Shown in pieces: positions 25,086-34,388 of a DNA stretch of 64,000 nucleotides. The number at the start of each line of letters is the position of its first letter. Position 1 is the stretch's first letter. A program made the translations under genes and the position numbers. The notes beneath the pieces were generated by a model, which made no database searches, had not been told where the DNA came from, and saw only the letters and a list, made by a program, of their open reading frames with translations. Source of the stretch: Methylocapsa sp964440215 (GTDB lineage Bacteria > Pseudomonadota > Alphaproteobacteria > Rhizobiales > Beijerinckiaceae); contig CAYTRB010000001.1 in NCBI GenBank assembly GCA_964440215.1, forward strand, positions 1 to 64,000, given 5' to 3'.

Positions 25086-25889
25086 ATGAATTTGCTGACG
25101 CCTTTTTCCAACGCCTGGCACTATCGGGAATTGATCCGGGCCGTGGTCCGGCGTGAATTGGCGGTCCGCTTTCGCGGCACGATCCTCGGCTGGGTTTGGG
25201 CGATCTTCGGGCCTCTCGTCATGCTAACCGCCTATACGGTCATATTTTCCCATGCGGTCGGCCTTCCCGAGTCGGCCAAGGGGGGCAGCTTCGGCAGTTA
25301 CGCTTTGTCAATCTTTGCGGGGTTGATTGTCTTCAATCTGTTCAGCGAACTCGCCTACCGCTCGCCTGGCCTTTTGCACGAACATGCGGGCGTCATCAAA
25401 AAGTCCATTTTTCCGAGCGAAACCTTAGCCTGGACGGCGACGATCCGCGCAGCCGTCTATGCGGCGATAAGCTTAGCTGTTCTCATTGTTTTCGAGCTGG
25501 TACTGACGTTCAAGCTACCGCCTGCGAGTTTGCTTTTGCCCTTGGTCATCGTGCCTTTCTTTTTGTTTCTGCTTGGAACTTGCTGGTTTCTCATGGCGCT
25601 TGGATCGTTTACCCGGGATGTCGCACATCTCATGATTTCGATCGTGCCGGTCTTCATGTTCGCGACGCCGATCTTTTATTCGATCGACGACGTGCCGCCC
25701 AATCTGCGCCTCTATCTGCATCTCAATCCGATCGGAAATTACGTCGAGATGATCCGCGACCTTCTCTTGTTCAACCGATTCCCGGGTCTCTTTCTCTATG
25801 GCGGGACGGTTGTGGTCTCGATCCTCATTTTCTTTTTCGCCTATCGTTTCTTCATGCAATACAAGGCCGTGTTCGTCGATGTCATCTGA
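25086..25889 (+). CDS. Polysaccharide ABC exporter permease (Wzm/KpsM type)
   Basis: This is an ABC-2 type permease that would export a lipid-linked or capsular polysaccharide. The 267-residue product begins with an amphipathic segment (WHYRELIRAVVRRELAVRFR), the family block GTILGWVWAIFGPLVML and six predicted helices, ending FMQYKAVFVDVI as typical for Wzm/KpsM. It overlaps the ATPase gene by 11 bases, so the two subunits are coupled. Confidence 0.92.
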   Translation: MNLLTPFSNAWHYRELIRAVVRRELAVRFRGTILGWVWAIFGPLVMLTAYTVIFSHAVGLPESAKGGSFGSYALSIFAGLIVFNLFSELAYRSPGLLHEHAGVIKKSIFPSETLAWTATIRAAVYAAISLAVLIVFELVLTFKLPPASLLLPLVIVPFFLFLLGTCWFLMALGSFTRDVAHLMISIVPVFMFATPIFYSIDDVPPNLRLYLHLNPIGNYVEMIRDLLLFNRFPGLFLYGGTVVVSILIFFFAYRFFMQYKAVFVDVI

Positions 25890-26643
25890 TCCCGTCATCA
25901 GCTGCGATCGCGTCGGTAAGGCGTTCCAGCTCTATATGCGGCGCAACGATCAGCTCAAACAGGTGATCTTCGGGCATTGGAAGCAGTACTACCATCAGCA
26001 TTGGGTCCTGCGGGACATCACCTTCAAGGTTCGCCGCGGCGAAAGAATCGGAATCATCGGCCGCAATGGTGCCGGGAAAACCACCTTGTTGCAGATCCTC
26101 TGCGGCATCACCTTGCCGACGCATGGCAATGTGAAAGTCAACGGCCGGGTGGCGCCGATTCTCGCGCTTGGCGCGGGGTTCGACCATGAGCTGACCGGCC
26201 GGGAAAATGCTTTGATCGGCGGCGCCATACTGGGCATGCGGCGCTCCACCGTAGAAGCGAGGCTAACCGCGATTGCCGCCTTCGCCGATATCGGCGATTT
26301 CTTTTTTCAGCCGGTCAAACTCTATTCGAGCGGCATGGCGGCGCGGCTTGCTTTTGCCGTTTGCGCCCACGCCGATGCCGATATTTTGATCGTGGACGAG
26401 GCTCTCTCGGTTGGTGACGAAGCCTTCGGCGCCAAATGCGATGCCTTTATCAAGGATTTCGCTGTTCATGGCACGATCCTCGTCGTCTCGCATGATCTCG
26501 AAACCCTTGCGTCCATCTGCGACCGTGTTCTCTGGATCGAGGATGGCATGGTGCGCGGCGTGGGTGCCGCTAGGGAGATCATCTCGCTTTATCGCGACGC
26601 GGTTGAAGACAAGCCGGCGTCGGCGTTCGCCGAAATTTTATAA
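25879..26643 (+). CDS. Polysaccharide ABC exporter ATPase (Wzt/KpsT type)
   Basis: This is the ATPase partner of the upstream permease. The ATG at 25879 gives 254 residues. Walker A is GRNGAGKTTLLQ, the signature is LYSSGMAARLAFAV and Walker B is ILIVDEALSVGDEAF, all typical of the KpsT/Wzt branch. The protein ends at residue 254, so it lacks the C-terminal carbohydrate-binding domain of O-antigen Wzt proteins and is more KpsT-like. It converges with the LptF/LptG-type gene with only 13 bases between. Confidence 0.93.
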   Translation: MSSDPVISCDRVGKAFQLYMRRNDQLKQVIFGHWKQYYHQHWVLRDITFKVRRGERIGIIGRNGAGKTTLLQILCGITLPTHGNVKVNGRVAPILALGAGFDHELTGRENALIGGAILGMRRSTVEARLTAIAAFADIGDFFFQPVKLYSSGMAARLAFAVCAHADADILIVDEALSVGDEAFGAKCDAFIKDFAVHGTILVVSHDLETLASICDRVLWIEDGMVRGVGAAREIISLYRDAVEDKPASAFAEIL

Positions 26644-26656
26644 AGCCGTACAGATT

Positions 26657-27793
26657 TCAGCGCACTGGGAGCGCGACCGTGTCCTTGGCCAGCGAAAAAT
26701 TCGCGTTTTGCCGTTCGATCAGGAAGATGGCAGCGGCAAGCTCCGCGACGATCGCAAGACCGACGACAATGATAAGACGTGGGTCCTGTCGCACCAGCGT
26801 TTCGGCGGAAACGAGGATTGCGACATGGATCAAAGGAATCGCGAGCAGGGTTACGCTTGTCGCCGCCCCCGCGCGGCCGCTTGCTGAGGCGAGGTTCAAG
26901 ACAAGCCCGATGGCGAGAAGCGTATGGGTCAGGGCGAGGAAAGGGATGCCGCACCGTTTGGCTGCTTCGCTCATCCATTCTCCATAAAGGCGCGGAAATA
27001 TGACGGGCGATGGTCGTTTCTGAAAGAACTCCATAAACGGCATTTCGAACACACCGCGCCAACTGCGCTGCGGCAGCCCGCCCGTGCCTTGCATGTTGAT
27101 CGGCATCGCATACTCATCGAAATGCGCTGTTCTAACGGTCGAGCCATCCGCCGGAAGCGTCTCGATCGAACCATTGCTCAAGATCAAGACGACACCGTTG
27201 GCGTTTCGGCGGAACTCCGCTTCGGCGGCGGTGATGATCTGCTCCTCGTTCTTTTCGGCGGAGAATTGATGGATGAACATGCCAGAGACGAGATCGGCGG
27301 AATGCCAGCGGCGGAAATAAATAGTCCGCGTGCCATTGTCGAAACTGTAGAATTGCGCCGGCTCCAGCATCCGGTGATTCAACGAATTGCGAATGACATA
27401 AATCACGTCGTGCATCTCGCCGACATGGGCGGGCGCGAAAATTGAGGAGAGCCAATAACCGGCGCCGACCGCGACAAGGGCGACGAACGCAGAAGGAAGC
27501 GTGATGGCCCAGGCCGAAAGGCGCAGGGAATAAAGAACCGCGATCATGCCATCGGCGGACATTCGCGCGAATTCGAGCGCAACCGCGACGCCAACCGCCA
27601 TCGGCAGAGCAATATAGAGAACCGTCGGCAGAGTGCCGAGGACGGCCGGTATGAGCAGCCCGCCACGGATGGCGGCCGGTGGAAGATAATGGAAAAGCGA
27701 GGTCATAACGACGGGAATGCAAAGCCCTAAAGAGATTATAAGCGCGCCGGTTGCGATCCGTTTCGAAAGATAGAAGAAAAGCAGACGGGGCAT
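26657..27793 (-). CDS. LptF/LptG family permease (YjgP/YjgQ)
   Basis: LptF and LptG are the membrane subunits of the LPS export ABC system. The 378-residue product has two helices near the N-terminus, a periplasmic jellyroll-type segment (about residues 125-265) and C-terminal helices around FLALTHTLLAIGLVLNLA. The N-terminal RLLFFYLSKRIATGAL matches the family start. The genes usually occur as a pair; here only one is present, beside polysaccharide export genes, so it may be an extra copy rather than the essential LptF or LptG. Confidence 0.85.
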   Translation of the reverse strand: MPRLLFFYLSKRIATGALIISLGLCIPVVMTSLFHYLPPAAIRGGLLIPAVLGTLPTVLYIALPMAVGVAVALEFARMSADGMIAVLYSLRLSAWAITLPSAFVALVAVGAGYWLSSIFAPAHVGEMHDVIYVIRNSLNHRMLEPAQFYSFDNGTRTIYFRRWHSADLVSGMFIHQFSAEKNEEQIITAAEAEFRRNANGVVLILSNGSIETLPADGSTVRTAHFDEYAMPINMQGTGGLPQRSWRGVFEMPFMEFFQKRPSPVIFPRLYGEWMSEAAKRCGIPFLALTHTLLAIGLVLNLASASGRAGAATSVTLLAIPLIHVAILVSAETLVRQDPRLIIVVGLAIVAELAAAIFLIERQNANFSLAKDTVALPVR

Positions 27794-27815
27794 TGCACGG
27801 TTCCTGTCGCGCCCT

Positions 27816-27860
27816 AGAGCATGTCCCGAATAAGTTGATCGGCTTTATCGATCATGGGAT
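27816..27860. repeat. Interspersed repeat upstream of the LptF/G gene
   Basis: AGAGCATGTCCCG opens a segment containing TGATCG and CGATCA arms (about 27837-27855) and ending ATCATGGGAT. It has the same AGAGC...GATCATG layout as the repeat at 7883-7929. The surrounding gap (27794-27993) holds no gene I can support. Confidence 0.5.
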
Positions 27861-27993
27861 TCCACGTGAAGGGCAAGCACTCCAAAGCCTGATATCTTAA
27901 TGATCATCCGGCAAAGCCAAAGAGATAGATACCAGGAGCGGTGAAACTGCAAGTGCGCATGGCCGGCAACGTCCTTTCGCCTCCATGGACAAG

Positions 27994-28863
27994 TTAAGCT
28001 TTCATCCGCGCTGCGGCTTGGTTCGCAAATCGGCGCCAGGCAGCATCAAAGACACGGCGGCTGGGAAGATTAACTGCACCAGCCCAGTGTGCGAAGTAGA
28101 TTTTATCGCCATAGACATCGCGCGGCCCTTCGGCGTCGAATGTAACCCCTTCGGCCTTGTAGAAGCTCTCCCCGGAGGCGCCCGGCAGACATTCCCGTAA
28201 AGACGTGATCTTCAAGCCCCTCCGGTGCGCGACGAAATTGGTCACCGGCTGGGCAAACAGCATGCCGCGCTGGCGCACCGCGTGAAAGATTGCCTCGTCC
28301 TTGTCGATGACGTCCTGGAAATCCTTCAGGCTAAGAATCTCATTCGAGGCGACGAAAAACCCATCGTTGAAGAGCATCACATCGCGGAGAAAATCATAGT
28401 TCTCACGCTTTTTATTGTAGACATATTCCTTCGTTGGAGCGGCCACGATGAAATCATTCTTGCCAGCTTCGAGGCGGCCGAACATCTCTCGAAAATCACG
28501 AAACAGGATAATATCGACATCGAGATAGATGACCTCATCGAGCGGTAGCACGAGGCTAAGGAATTTCCGCAGCCTCCGGCGATAGCCTGGAAACATCGGG
28601 TAAAGCCGCTTGGCCAGGGCATCAAGTTCAGCGCTGTCCGGTTCGACAAATTCGATGCCGTATATATCGGCGGCCCGGCGCGTCAAGGCGACATTGTCAT
28701 CGTAAGGGATGAGGTAGAGGGGCGTTGCCGAATTGGTCGCGAGATAGCTCTCGAGAAATGGGAGAAGCCAATTGATAATCTTATCATTGGCGATGATTGC
28801 CATGCCGTAGTTTTTCGATGGAGACGGAAGGTTTTGCATTTCACTCTTGAATTCAACTTGCAT
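27994..28863 (-). CDS. Glycosyltransferase, GT-A fold with DxD motif
   Basis: The 289-residue product resembles nucleotide-sugar transferases of the GT8-like GT-A group. Early strands (YGMAIIANDKIINWLLPF) are followed by VIYLDVDIILFRDF, whose DVD is the expected metal/nucleotide-sugar motif (about residues 115-117). A later KIYFAHWAGAV contains a second conserved His region. No membrane segment is seen. Its place beside a polysaccharide exporter suggests a role in building that glycan; donor and acceptor are unknown. Confidence 0.72.
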   Translation of the reverse strand: MQVEFKSEMQNLPSPSKNYGMAIIANDKIINWLLPFLESYLATNSATPLYLIPYDDNVALTRRAADIYGIEFVEPDSAELDALAKRLYPMFPGYRRRLRKFLSLVLPLDEVIYLDVDIILFRDFREMFGRLEAGKNDFIVAAPTKEYVYNKKRENYDFLRDVMLFNDGFFVASNEILSLKDFQDVIDKDEAIFHAVRQRGMLFAQPVTNFVAHRRGLKITSLRECLPGASGESFYKAEGVTFDAEGPRDVYGDKIYFAHWAGAVNLPSRRVFDAAWRRFANQAAARMKA

Positions 28864-29038
28864 TAAGCCTGATCGGCGGCTGGCGGCGGCAGGATCCGTC
28901 TGTATTGACGGACTAGCTGTTTCGGGGCGAAACTCCGCTCAACCGATGGGGTGGAGGCGTTTTGCTCTTCCTGTAGCTTGAGGAGGGCTGCCGGATCAAG
29001 CCGGAGCTTTGCCGCGTGAAAATGACCGCGAAGGTCGC

Positions 29039-30349
29039 ATGAATGATGAAATGCGGGCGCGAGAGCCGTTGGTTCCGCGAATGAACGGGGAGGACCCGCG
29101 AGAGGGAAGCGATGCGCCGGTTTCCTTACTGCTCGCGGGAAAAGTCGTGGTGATCGTGCATCCGGCATGGCACTCTTGCGGCAGCCATCAGGTTTTCGTC
29201 TCGCAGGCGCGGGCCTATCGCAGCCTCGGCGCGAAAGTGGTTAGTCTAGCGATCGCCGATACGCCCGGCTGCGTCGAGGGATCGCGCGGTTCCAAAGTCT
29301 ATCTCAATGCGACGGACGACCTTGAAGCCGACACCCGCCTATTCGCGGGCATGCCCTTGCGAAAAATTCTGAACGGTGGCTTTCTTCGCGCGGCCAAGCA
29401 ATGGCTGCACGGTAATGATGCCGCGATGCGGGTTGAGGTCGTGCGGCAGGTGGCGCTTCCGAGCCCCGGCGCTTTCGCGCCCCGCATCGATCTCATCCAC
29501 TGCAATCATTTTTTCTGCATGCCGGCCGCGGTCCGCCTGCGCGAGAAGTATGCTTGTCCAATCCTTCTCGACACACATGATCTGCAAGCGCGCCAATATG
29601 CGCTGCGCAATCGCGCACGCTACCGGATTCCTCCCTCCGTCCGCTATGAAGACATGCTCGCTATCGAGCTCGACGCAATGCGTCCGGCGGCTCTGTTGCT
29701 CCATCTCAATGACGAAGAGGCAACGGTTTTCAAACAGCTCGTTCCGGATAAGCATCACGCGTTGCTCTATCCCACCATCAATGCGATGCCGGCTGGGCTT
29801 GGTGGGGGTGATCCCATCATTGTCGCGAGCGCCAATTATCCGAATTTCCTTGGGCTTAGCTGGTTCTTGCAGGAAGTCTTGCCGCTGGCGCCCGGTGTTC
29901 CGGTGCAAATCCTCGGCAATATCGACCGTGAATTTCAATCGCGCGCGCCGGATCTTTATAGGGCGCATGCGGCGCACTTCCGTGGCAGGGTCGAGGCGGA
30001 GGATCTCCACGCCGCTTATCGTGGCGCCTCGGCTGTACTGCTCCCGGCCACGGCCGGGCACGGGATCTCGATCAAAACCATAGAAGCGTTGTCCTGCGGC
30101 GCGCCGCTGATCGCGACCCCGCTCGCCTTTCGCGGCCTTGGGATCGCCATGACCGGTCTTCCTCATGTGACCGTGACGGAAGTCGGCGCCGCTTTCGCCG
30201 CGGCTTTGCGCCGCGCTTATGCCTTTCGCCATTTACCCGGTGCCGACCGCCAGCAGGCGGCAACCCGCCGCATCTATGAAGAGCGCTTTGCGTTCGCCGC
30301 TTATCGCAAAGCGCTGGCGGCTATCGTGGAGCAAGTCGCAAAGACTTGA
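29039..30349 (+). CDS. Glycosyltransferase, GT-B fold (GT1/GT4-like)
   Basis: The ATG at 29039 is preferred over an upstream TTG, giving 436 residues. The N-terminal domain begins GKVVVIVHPAWHSCGSHQVF and continues with LIHCNHFFCMPAAVRLR and PILLDTHDLQARQYALR. The C-terminal nucleotide-sugar domain has LLPATAGHGISIKTIEALSCG and APLIATPLAFRGL, equivalent to the E-x7-E region of GT4-type enzymes. It is divergent from the GT-A gene and likely belongs to the same surface-glycan locus. Confidence 0.78.
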   Translation: MNDEMRAREPLVPRMNGEDPREGSDAPVSLLLAGKVVVIVHPAWHSCGSHQVFVSQARAYRSLGAKVVSLAIADTPGCVEGSRGSKVYLNATDDLEADTRLFAGMPLRKILNGGFLRAAKQWLHGNDAAMRVEVVRQVALPSPGAFAPRIDLIHCNHFFCMPAAVRLREKYACPILLDTHDLQARQYALRNRARYRIPPSVRYEDMLAIELDAMRPAALLLHLNDEEATVFKQLVPDKHHALLYPTINAMPAGLGGGDPIIVASANYPNFLGLSWFLQEVLPLAPGVPVQILGNIDREFQSRAPDLYRAHAAHFRGRVEAEDLHAAYRGASAVLLPATAGHGISIKTIEALSCGAPLIATPLAFRGLGIAMTGLPHVTVTEVGAAFAAALRRAYAFRHLPGADRQQAATRRIYEERFAFAAYRKALAAIVEQVAKT

Positions 30350-30377
30350 TCAGGCCATGCTGTACGCGAGTCTTGCG

Positions 30378-31727
30378 TCAATCCCATTCCAGCACGAGAT
30401 GCTTCGGAAATTGCGTCCCGCCCGTGTCGATTTGGCCGGCATCCCCAGGGGCACGCCGCAGGCCCGGCTTTAGGAGCAGCGGTTTCAGGATCGCCGGCAA
30501 GACGGCGCGGTTGATGTAGGCGCCGAAACATCCATGCAGCCCGTATCCCCAAAGAATATAATCGCCCCACGGCCGGTCCGTGCGGAAAGATTCAGGGGCC
30601 TCGATGTTCAGGCGATCAAACATGGCAGAAAGATTTGAAGCCAGCACCATGGTATCTTTCGGGATCTTGCGGGCGCGAAAATGTCCTGCCGCGATCGTGG
30701 TGTCCCGCGCCGCGCGCCGGTAGATGAAGGGGTTGATGGGGTTGAAGCGGAGCGCCTCGAAGACATGCGCGGCAAGAAGCGTGTCATTGCCGTCATGCGC
30801 GGCTTGCTCGGCCGATGCAAACGCCTCGGGACGGTCGAGCAATTGGTCGAGCGCCTGTACGGCTGCCCTGGAGATCGTGGGGATCGCGCCGATCACGAGC
30901 CCGATGAGATTGTTGCGAATCCCGAGATCGTCCATGCCGGGCAGGCCAGCCGCCTGCATGACAAGACAGCGTCCGAGCACGTCGTCCTTCGTCTCACCAG
31001 AAGCCTTACGCTTGGCGATGGCCGCATCGAGGACGGAGCGAAGGGCGGCCGCCGCGTCGAGCGCTTCGTGATCCAGCGCCGGATCGCCCGCAAGATCGGC
31101 GAAAAGATAGCGGAACATGAGCGTTGCCCACTCCACGAGATCGCTATCGGGCGCGCCGGTGACGCCGAAATAATCGGTGACGATCGCCGCCGGCACGGGG
31201 AGGCTGAGCTCCGGCGGCACATCGATGCGGCCGGCCTTTCCGGCGACAAGCTTTGCCGCCAATTGGCGTGCGAGCGGCTCGACGATCACGGCGACGTCGT
31301 CACGCCGTACCGCAAGACGCATATTGGAGACATCGCGCGTGTAAAGCGCCGTGTCCTGCATCCCAAGAAAGAAATTCTCGCCTCCCGTGATTGCCCGCAT
31401 CCGGGGTTCGTAGACAACCTCGAAATCCGCGTTTCGATCGAGCACTTCAATCACATCTTCGTGGCGCGCGACGAGTACCGTGCCGGTATTTGGATAGGAT
31501 TTAATGATCTTCTTTGTGAAGACCGGGGAGTTAGGCAGGAAGGCGCGAAGCAGCCGGAAACCGAGCCTCTGAGTCAACGGGTCCTGAAGCGCGGCCGCGA
31601 ACTTCTCCTTGAGGCCAGAGCCCTGGGCTGAAAGCACCGCCACGGGTATCTGATACAAGGTAGCGAGACCATCGGTGATGACGCGCAGGCGCACACCGGC
31701 AACAGTGACGAAAGTCGGTACTCGCAT
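30378..31727 (-). CDS. Cytochrome P450 with atypical I-helix
   Basis: The 449-residue soluble P450 carries the haem-thiolate loop WGYGLHGCFGAYINRA (Cys about 400) and an ExxR motif in FEALRFNP. The I-helix, normally A/G-G-x-D/E-T-T, reads VIGAIPTISRAAVQAL (about residues 277-292). The acid is replaced by Ile and the first Thr by Pro, so the usual O2-activating acid-alcohol pair is lost. Such P450s often use peroxides or rearrange hydroperoxides. It lies 21 bases after a DyP peroxidase gene and is last in a five-gene minus-strand cluster. No redox partner is nearby. Confidence 0.9.
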   Translation of the reverse strand: MRVPTFVTVAGVRLRVITDGLATLYQIPVAVLSAQGSGLKEKFAAALQDPLTQRLGFRLLRAFLPNSPVFTKKIIKSYPNTGTVLVARHEDVIEVLDRNADFEVVYEPRMRAITGGENFFLGMQDTALYTRDVSNMRLAVRRDDVAVIVEPLARQLAAKLVAGKAGRIDVPPELSLPVPAAIVTDYFGVTGAPDSDLVEWATLMFRYLFADLAGDPALDHEALDAAAALRSVLDAAIAKRKASGETKDDVLGRCLVMQAAGLPGMDDLGIRNNLIGLVIGAIPTISRAAVQALDQLLDRPEAFASAEQAAHDGNDTLLAAHVFEALRFNPINPFIYRRAARDTTIAAGHFRARKIPKDTMVLASNLSAMFDRLNIEAPESFRTDRPWGDYILWGYGLHGCFGAYINRAVLPAILKPLLLKPGLRRAPGDAGQIDTGGTQFPKHLVLEWD

Positions 31728-31748
31728 CGTTCATTCCTCCCAGTCGCT

Positions 31749-33383
31749 TTACGTGGGGTCGACCACGCCCATGCCGATCATGCGCAAGGCGGTCATGCTC
31801 GGCACGAAGAAATATTCGCCGCCGCGAGTCTCGACGAATTGCGGAAGGCCTTCGACGATAAACGGAGGATGGCCGGATGAGGGATCGGCAGGGATCACGA
31901 ATTTGGCCTTGGGTCCGTTTTTGCCACCAGGCGTTCCATCCGAATGGTTGCCGACAATCGGGCAGGTGTCGCTGCCGGCATGCGAATCAAGCCCATAGTT
32001 GATCCATTGCTGTTGCACGAATTCGAACTGCCGGAACAGGCTCGCGCAGACAACGAGCATCACGATGCCGTGCTCCTCCGAGTCCGGCGCCCCATTTGAC
32101 GAATCGCCATAGGGCAAGCCGCGCCGGAGGATACGGCGGCGATTGTTCAACACCGATCCGTCGTCGCCGGTCGGGTCCATCATGTCCCGCGTATTGACCC
32201 GCCGCACATGCGCGGTGAGCGGACATTTGGCGCCTTCTTTATCGTCATTGAAGGAGAAGTTCGCAAGAGCCGCTTCGCGGGCCATTTGGTCAGACCCCGG
32301 ATGGTCGATATTGAATTGCTTCCACGCTGCCACGTCCTTTGCGAGCGAAAGAGGCACCCCATCGGACCAGCGGCCCGCCATCTTCGCCATCAGCGTTTCG
32401 CGCGCATCATCGAGGTCTGCGATGCCGGAAACCTTGGCATAATCTTTCGCTGTCTCGTGAATAAAGCTCCGGAACGCGGCGACATTCTCATGCAGCTTGC
32501 GATAGGCGATGAAAGTGCCGTTGCGGCTGAAATCGAGCGGCATGGCGGCGCCGGGGATCTCCTGCGCCTCGTCGGGATAGCCGAGCAGGAATTCGCCAGT
32601 CGCGAGCGGCCGCCAATTGCCCTTGCCGTCAAGGGCCCCGTTGCCTTCCGCGACCGCCTGCTCGTAATCATTTGGATACTGACCTTCAAAAACCGGATCA
32701 CCGATGGCGTCGGTGAAGCCGAAATGCTCCTTCGGAAGGGGCGTGACGGTACCATCGGAATTGTGTTCCAGGATCGCCGAAAGCTCTTGAAAATCCTGTT
32801 TCGGATGGCCCGGAAGATTGTGGCCGGTAAGCAGCCGCACGCCACCGCCGGTTTCTTGGCGAAGAGTCTCGATGTCTCTGGTTTGCGCGTCGAGCGCCGC
32901 GACGGCCGATCCGTCTGAGTTCATTTTCGCATTAAGCGTGACAAGAAGATGGACCGTATTCTCATTGGGTCCGTAGCCATCTCCGCTCCTGGTCCACACT
33001 TCGTCCCAGCGATTTTTCCAATCTTCGCGGAAATCATCGCCGAGCATGGGTGCGCGATTGATCATCCCGTCGATGAATTCGTCCGGCATCCCGCGCAGCG
33101 TGCGAACCGGAATGCCGAGCGCGAGCAGACCATACCAAGTGAAGGCAAGATTAACCGTGACATCGGGACGCGGCACCTCAATCTTCCCGGTCGGGATGTC
33201 AGTTGTCGACGACTTCCAGCGCAAAGCGGTGGTGATCATCGGCAATAATCCGGTCACGAATTTGCGCCCCGAATCAGGATTGTCGATGTGAAAGAGTATG
33301 AAGCGGCCCTTGGGAAATCCCAGCTTTCCATAGGGCGTGAGAATATTGCCTTGAATATCGGCGAGATCGAGTTCGACGGCCAT
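31749..33383 (-). CDS. DyP-type haem peroxidase
   Basis: The 544-residue product fits the dye-decolorising peroxidase family, probably the large class D/C-like group. The N-terminus (DLADIQGNIL) is typical. The distal motif region reads EHFGFTDAIGDPVFEG (about residue 220): the catalytic Asp of GxxDG is present but the final Gly is Ala. The proximal haem His is in CPLTAHVRRVNTRD (about residue 390). No signal peptide is visible. The start follows AGAGG and overlaps nothing; the previous gene ends nine bases upstream. Confidence 0.92.
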   Translation of the reverse strand: MAVELDLADIQGNILTPYGKLGFPKGRFILFHIDNPDSGRKFVTGLLPMITTALRWKSSTTDIPTGKIEVPRPDVTVNLAFTWYGLLALGIPVRTLRGMPDEFIDGMINRAPMLGDDFREDWKNRWDEVWTRSGDGYGPNENTVHLLVTLNAKMNSDGSAVAALDAQTRDIETLRQETGGGVRLLTGHNLPGHPKQDFQELSAILEHNSDGTVTPLPKEHFGFTDAIGDPVFEGQYPNDYEQAVAEGNGALDGKGNWRPLATGEFLLGYPDEAQEIPGAAMPLDFSRNGTFIAYRKLHENVAAFRSFIHETAKDYAKVSGIADLDDARETLMAKMAGRWSDGVPLSLAKDVAAWKQFNIDHPGSDQMAREAALANFSFNDDKEGAKCPLTAHVRRVNTRDMMDPTGDDGSVLNNRRRILRRGLPYGDSSNGAPDSEEHGIVMLVVCASLFRQFEFVQQQWINYGLDSHAGSDTCPIVGNHSDGTPGGKNGPKAKFVIPADPSSGHPPFIVEGLPQFVETRGGEYFFVPSMTALRMIGMGVVDPT

Positions 33384-33392
33384 GGTGCGCCT

Positions 33393-34355
33393 CTAGATGC
33401 CGATGATGCCCGGCTGTTGCGTGGGTCCGATGAGATTCTCGGGTTCGTTTGCGGCGACGAAGATCCCGAACGCGTCGTGGAGTTGATGTGCCGACTCCGG
33501 GTCTGCCGCCAGCAGCTGGTTGTCAATCGCGAAGCGGGTGAATGTTCGCTGCAGATGAAGGGCCTTGAGAACGGCCGGGAGATTCGAGTCCGGCGCCGCC
33601 GGAAACGGTTTGCCGCCCGCCGCTAAGAGGCTCGAATAGGCGAACCATAGTCCGGCAGCGAGCACCGCTGCGCCGAGCAGCATCACGATGAAGCCCGCCT
33701 TCCCCGACATAAAACAAAAGACGATAAGACCCAGTAAAAACACAACGGCGCCCGCACCGGCGGGAATGAGATTTTTGTCGGCAGGCCACACTGGAAGCAG
33801 CGGCAAAGGACTATCGACGTAATAATCATTAAAAGACATTGTCGTTTCGATTTGGCAGCGCGCGATATATTTCGCGAAGGACGCCGCATCGCTGACATTC
33901 GTATCGAATCCAACGCAATACGTGAAAATACGCTGCAACTCATCTTGCATCGTATCCCAAAGGGTGGCGAGATAGGAATCCCGCTCGGTATCGGCAGCAC
34001 TCGCCGCATCGAAGTCCACACCGAAGAAGAGAAACGGGCAGGTCAGATGATCCTGCGGCTGCGCGACGATCGGGTTGATTTTCCGGATCACCGTCCATAG
34101 GACATTGCATTGTTCACGCCCATTGTAATTCGTATCGTCGATGATCACGAAACGGGCAAAATGGTTGCGCGTATTGCGTGCGAAGGGGCTTTGGCCGCCG
34201 CCACAGGCGGGCGTCTGCGCGGCTGTTGGCAGCATGGCGAGTTGCTTGCGTAAGGCATGGACAGGCGATGTGACCGCCGTCCCATCTTTTATCGGCTCGG
34301 TCCGGACTGGCACGAGAACGGTCAAGAAATAATGTCCGCCGTCGAATGTCGGCAT
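33393..34355 (-). CDS. Uncharacterised protein of the DyP/P450 cluster, with two membrane helices
   Basis: The ATG at 34355 (GGGGGGAG upstream) gives 320 residues with no family I can name. By eye, residues 65-180 align with the two 221-residue paralogues upstream: HFARFVIID matches HFGRWAIVK, FLFFGVDFDA matches YMLFSSNFNG, and YIARCQIETTMSFNDYY matches YIRANQLTTDYYFN. It differs by an N-terminal extension (HYFLTVLVPVRTE) and by two transmembrane helices at about 199-217 and 221-243, followed by a cytoplasmic or periplasmic tail of about 75 residues. It sits between the paralogues and the DyP gene, nine bases from the latter. Confidence 0.7.
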   Translation of the reverse strand: MPTFDGGHYFLTVLVPVRTEPIKDGTAVTSPVHALRKQLAMLPTAAQTPACGGGQSPFARNTRNHFARFVIIDDTNYNGREQCNVLWTVIRKINPIVAQPQDHLTCPFLFFGVDFDAASAADTERDSYLATLWDTMQDELQRIFTYCVGFDTNVSDAASFAKYIARCQIETTMSFNDYYVDSPLPLLPVWPADKNLIPAGAGAVVFLLGLIVFCFMSGKAGFIVMLLGAAVLAAGLWFAYSSLLAAGGKPFPAAPDSNLPAVLKALHLQRTFTRFAIDNQLLAADPESAHQLHDAFGIFVAANEPENLIGPTQQPGIIGI

Positions 34356-34388
34356 GTAGGCTCCCCCCAAAGATGCGGCAGGCCAAAC

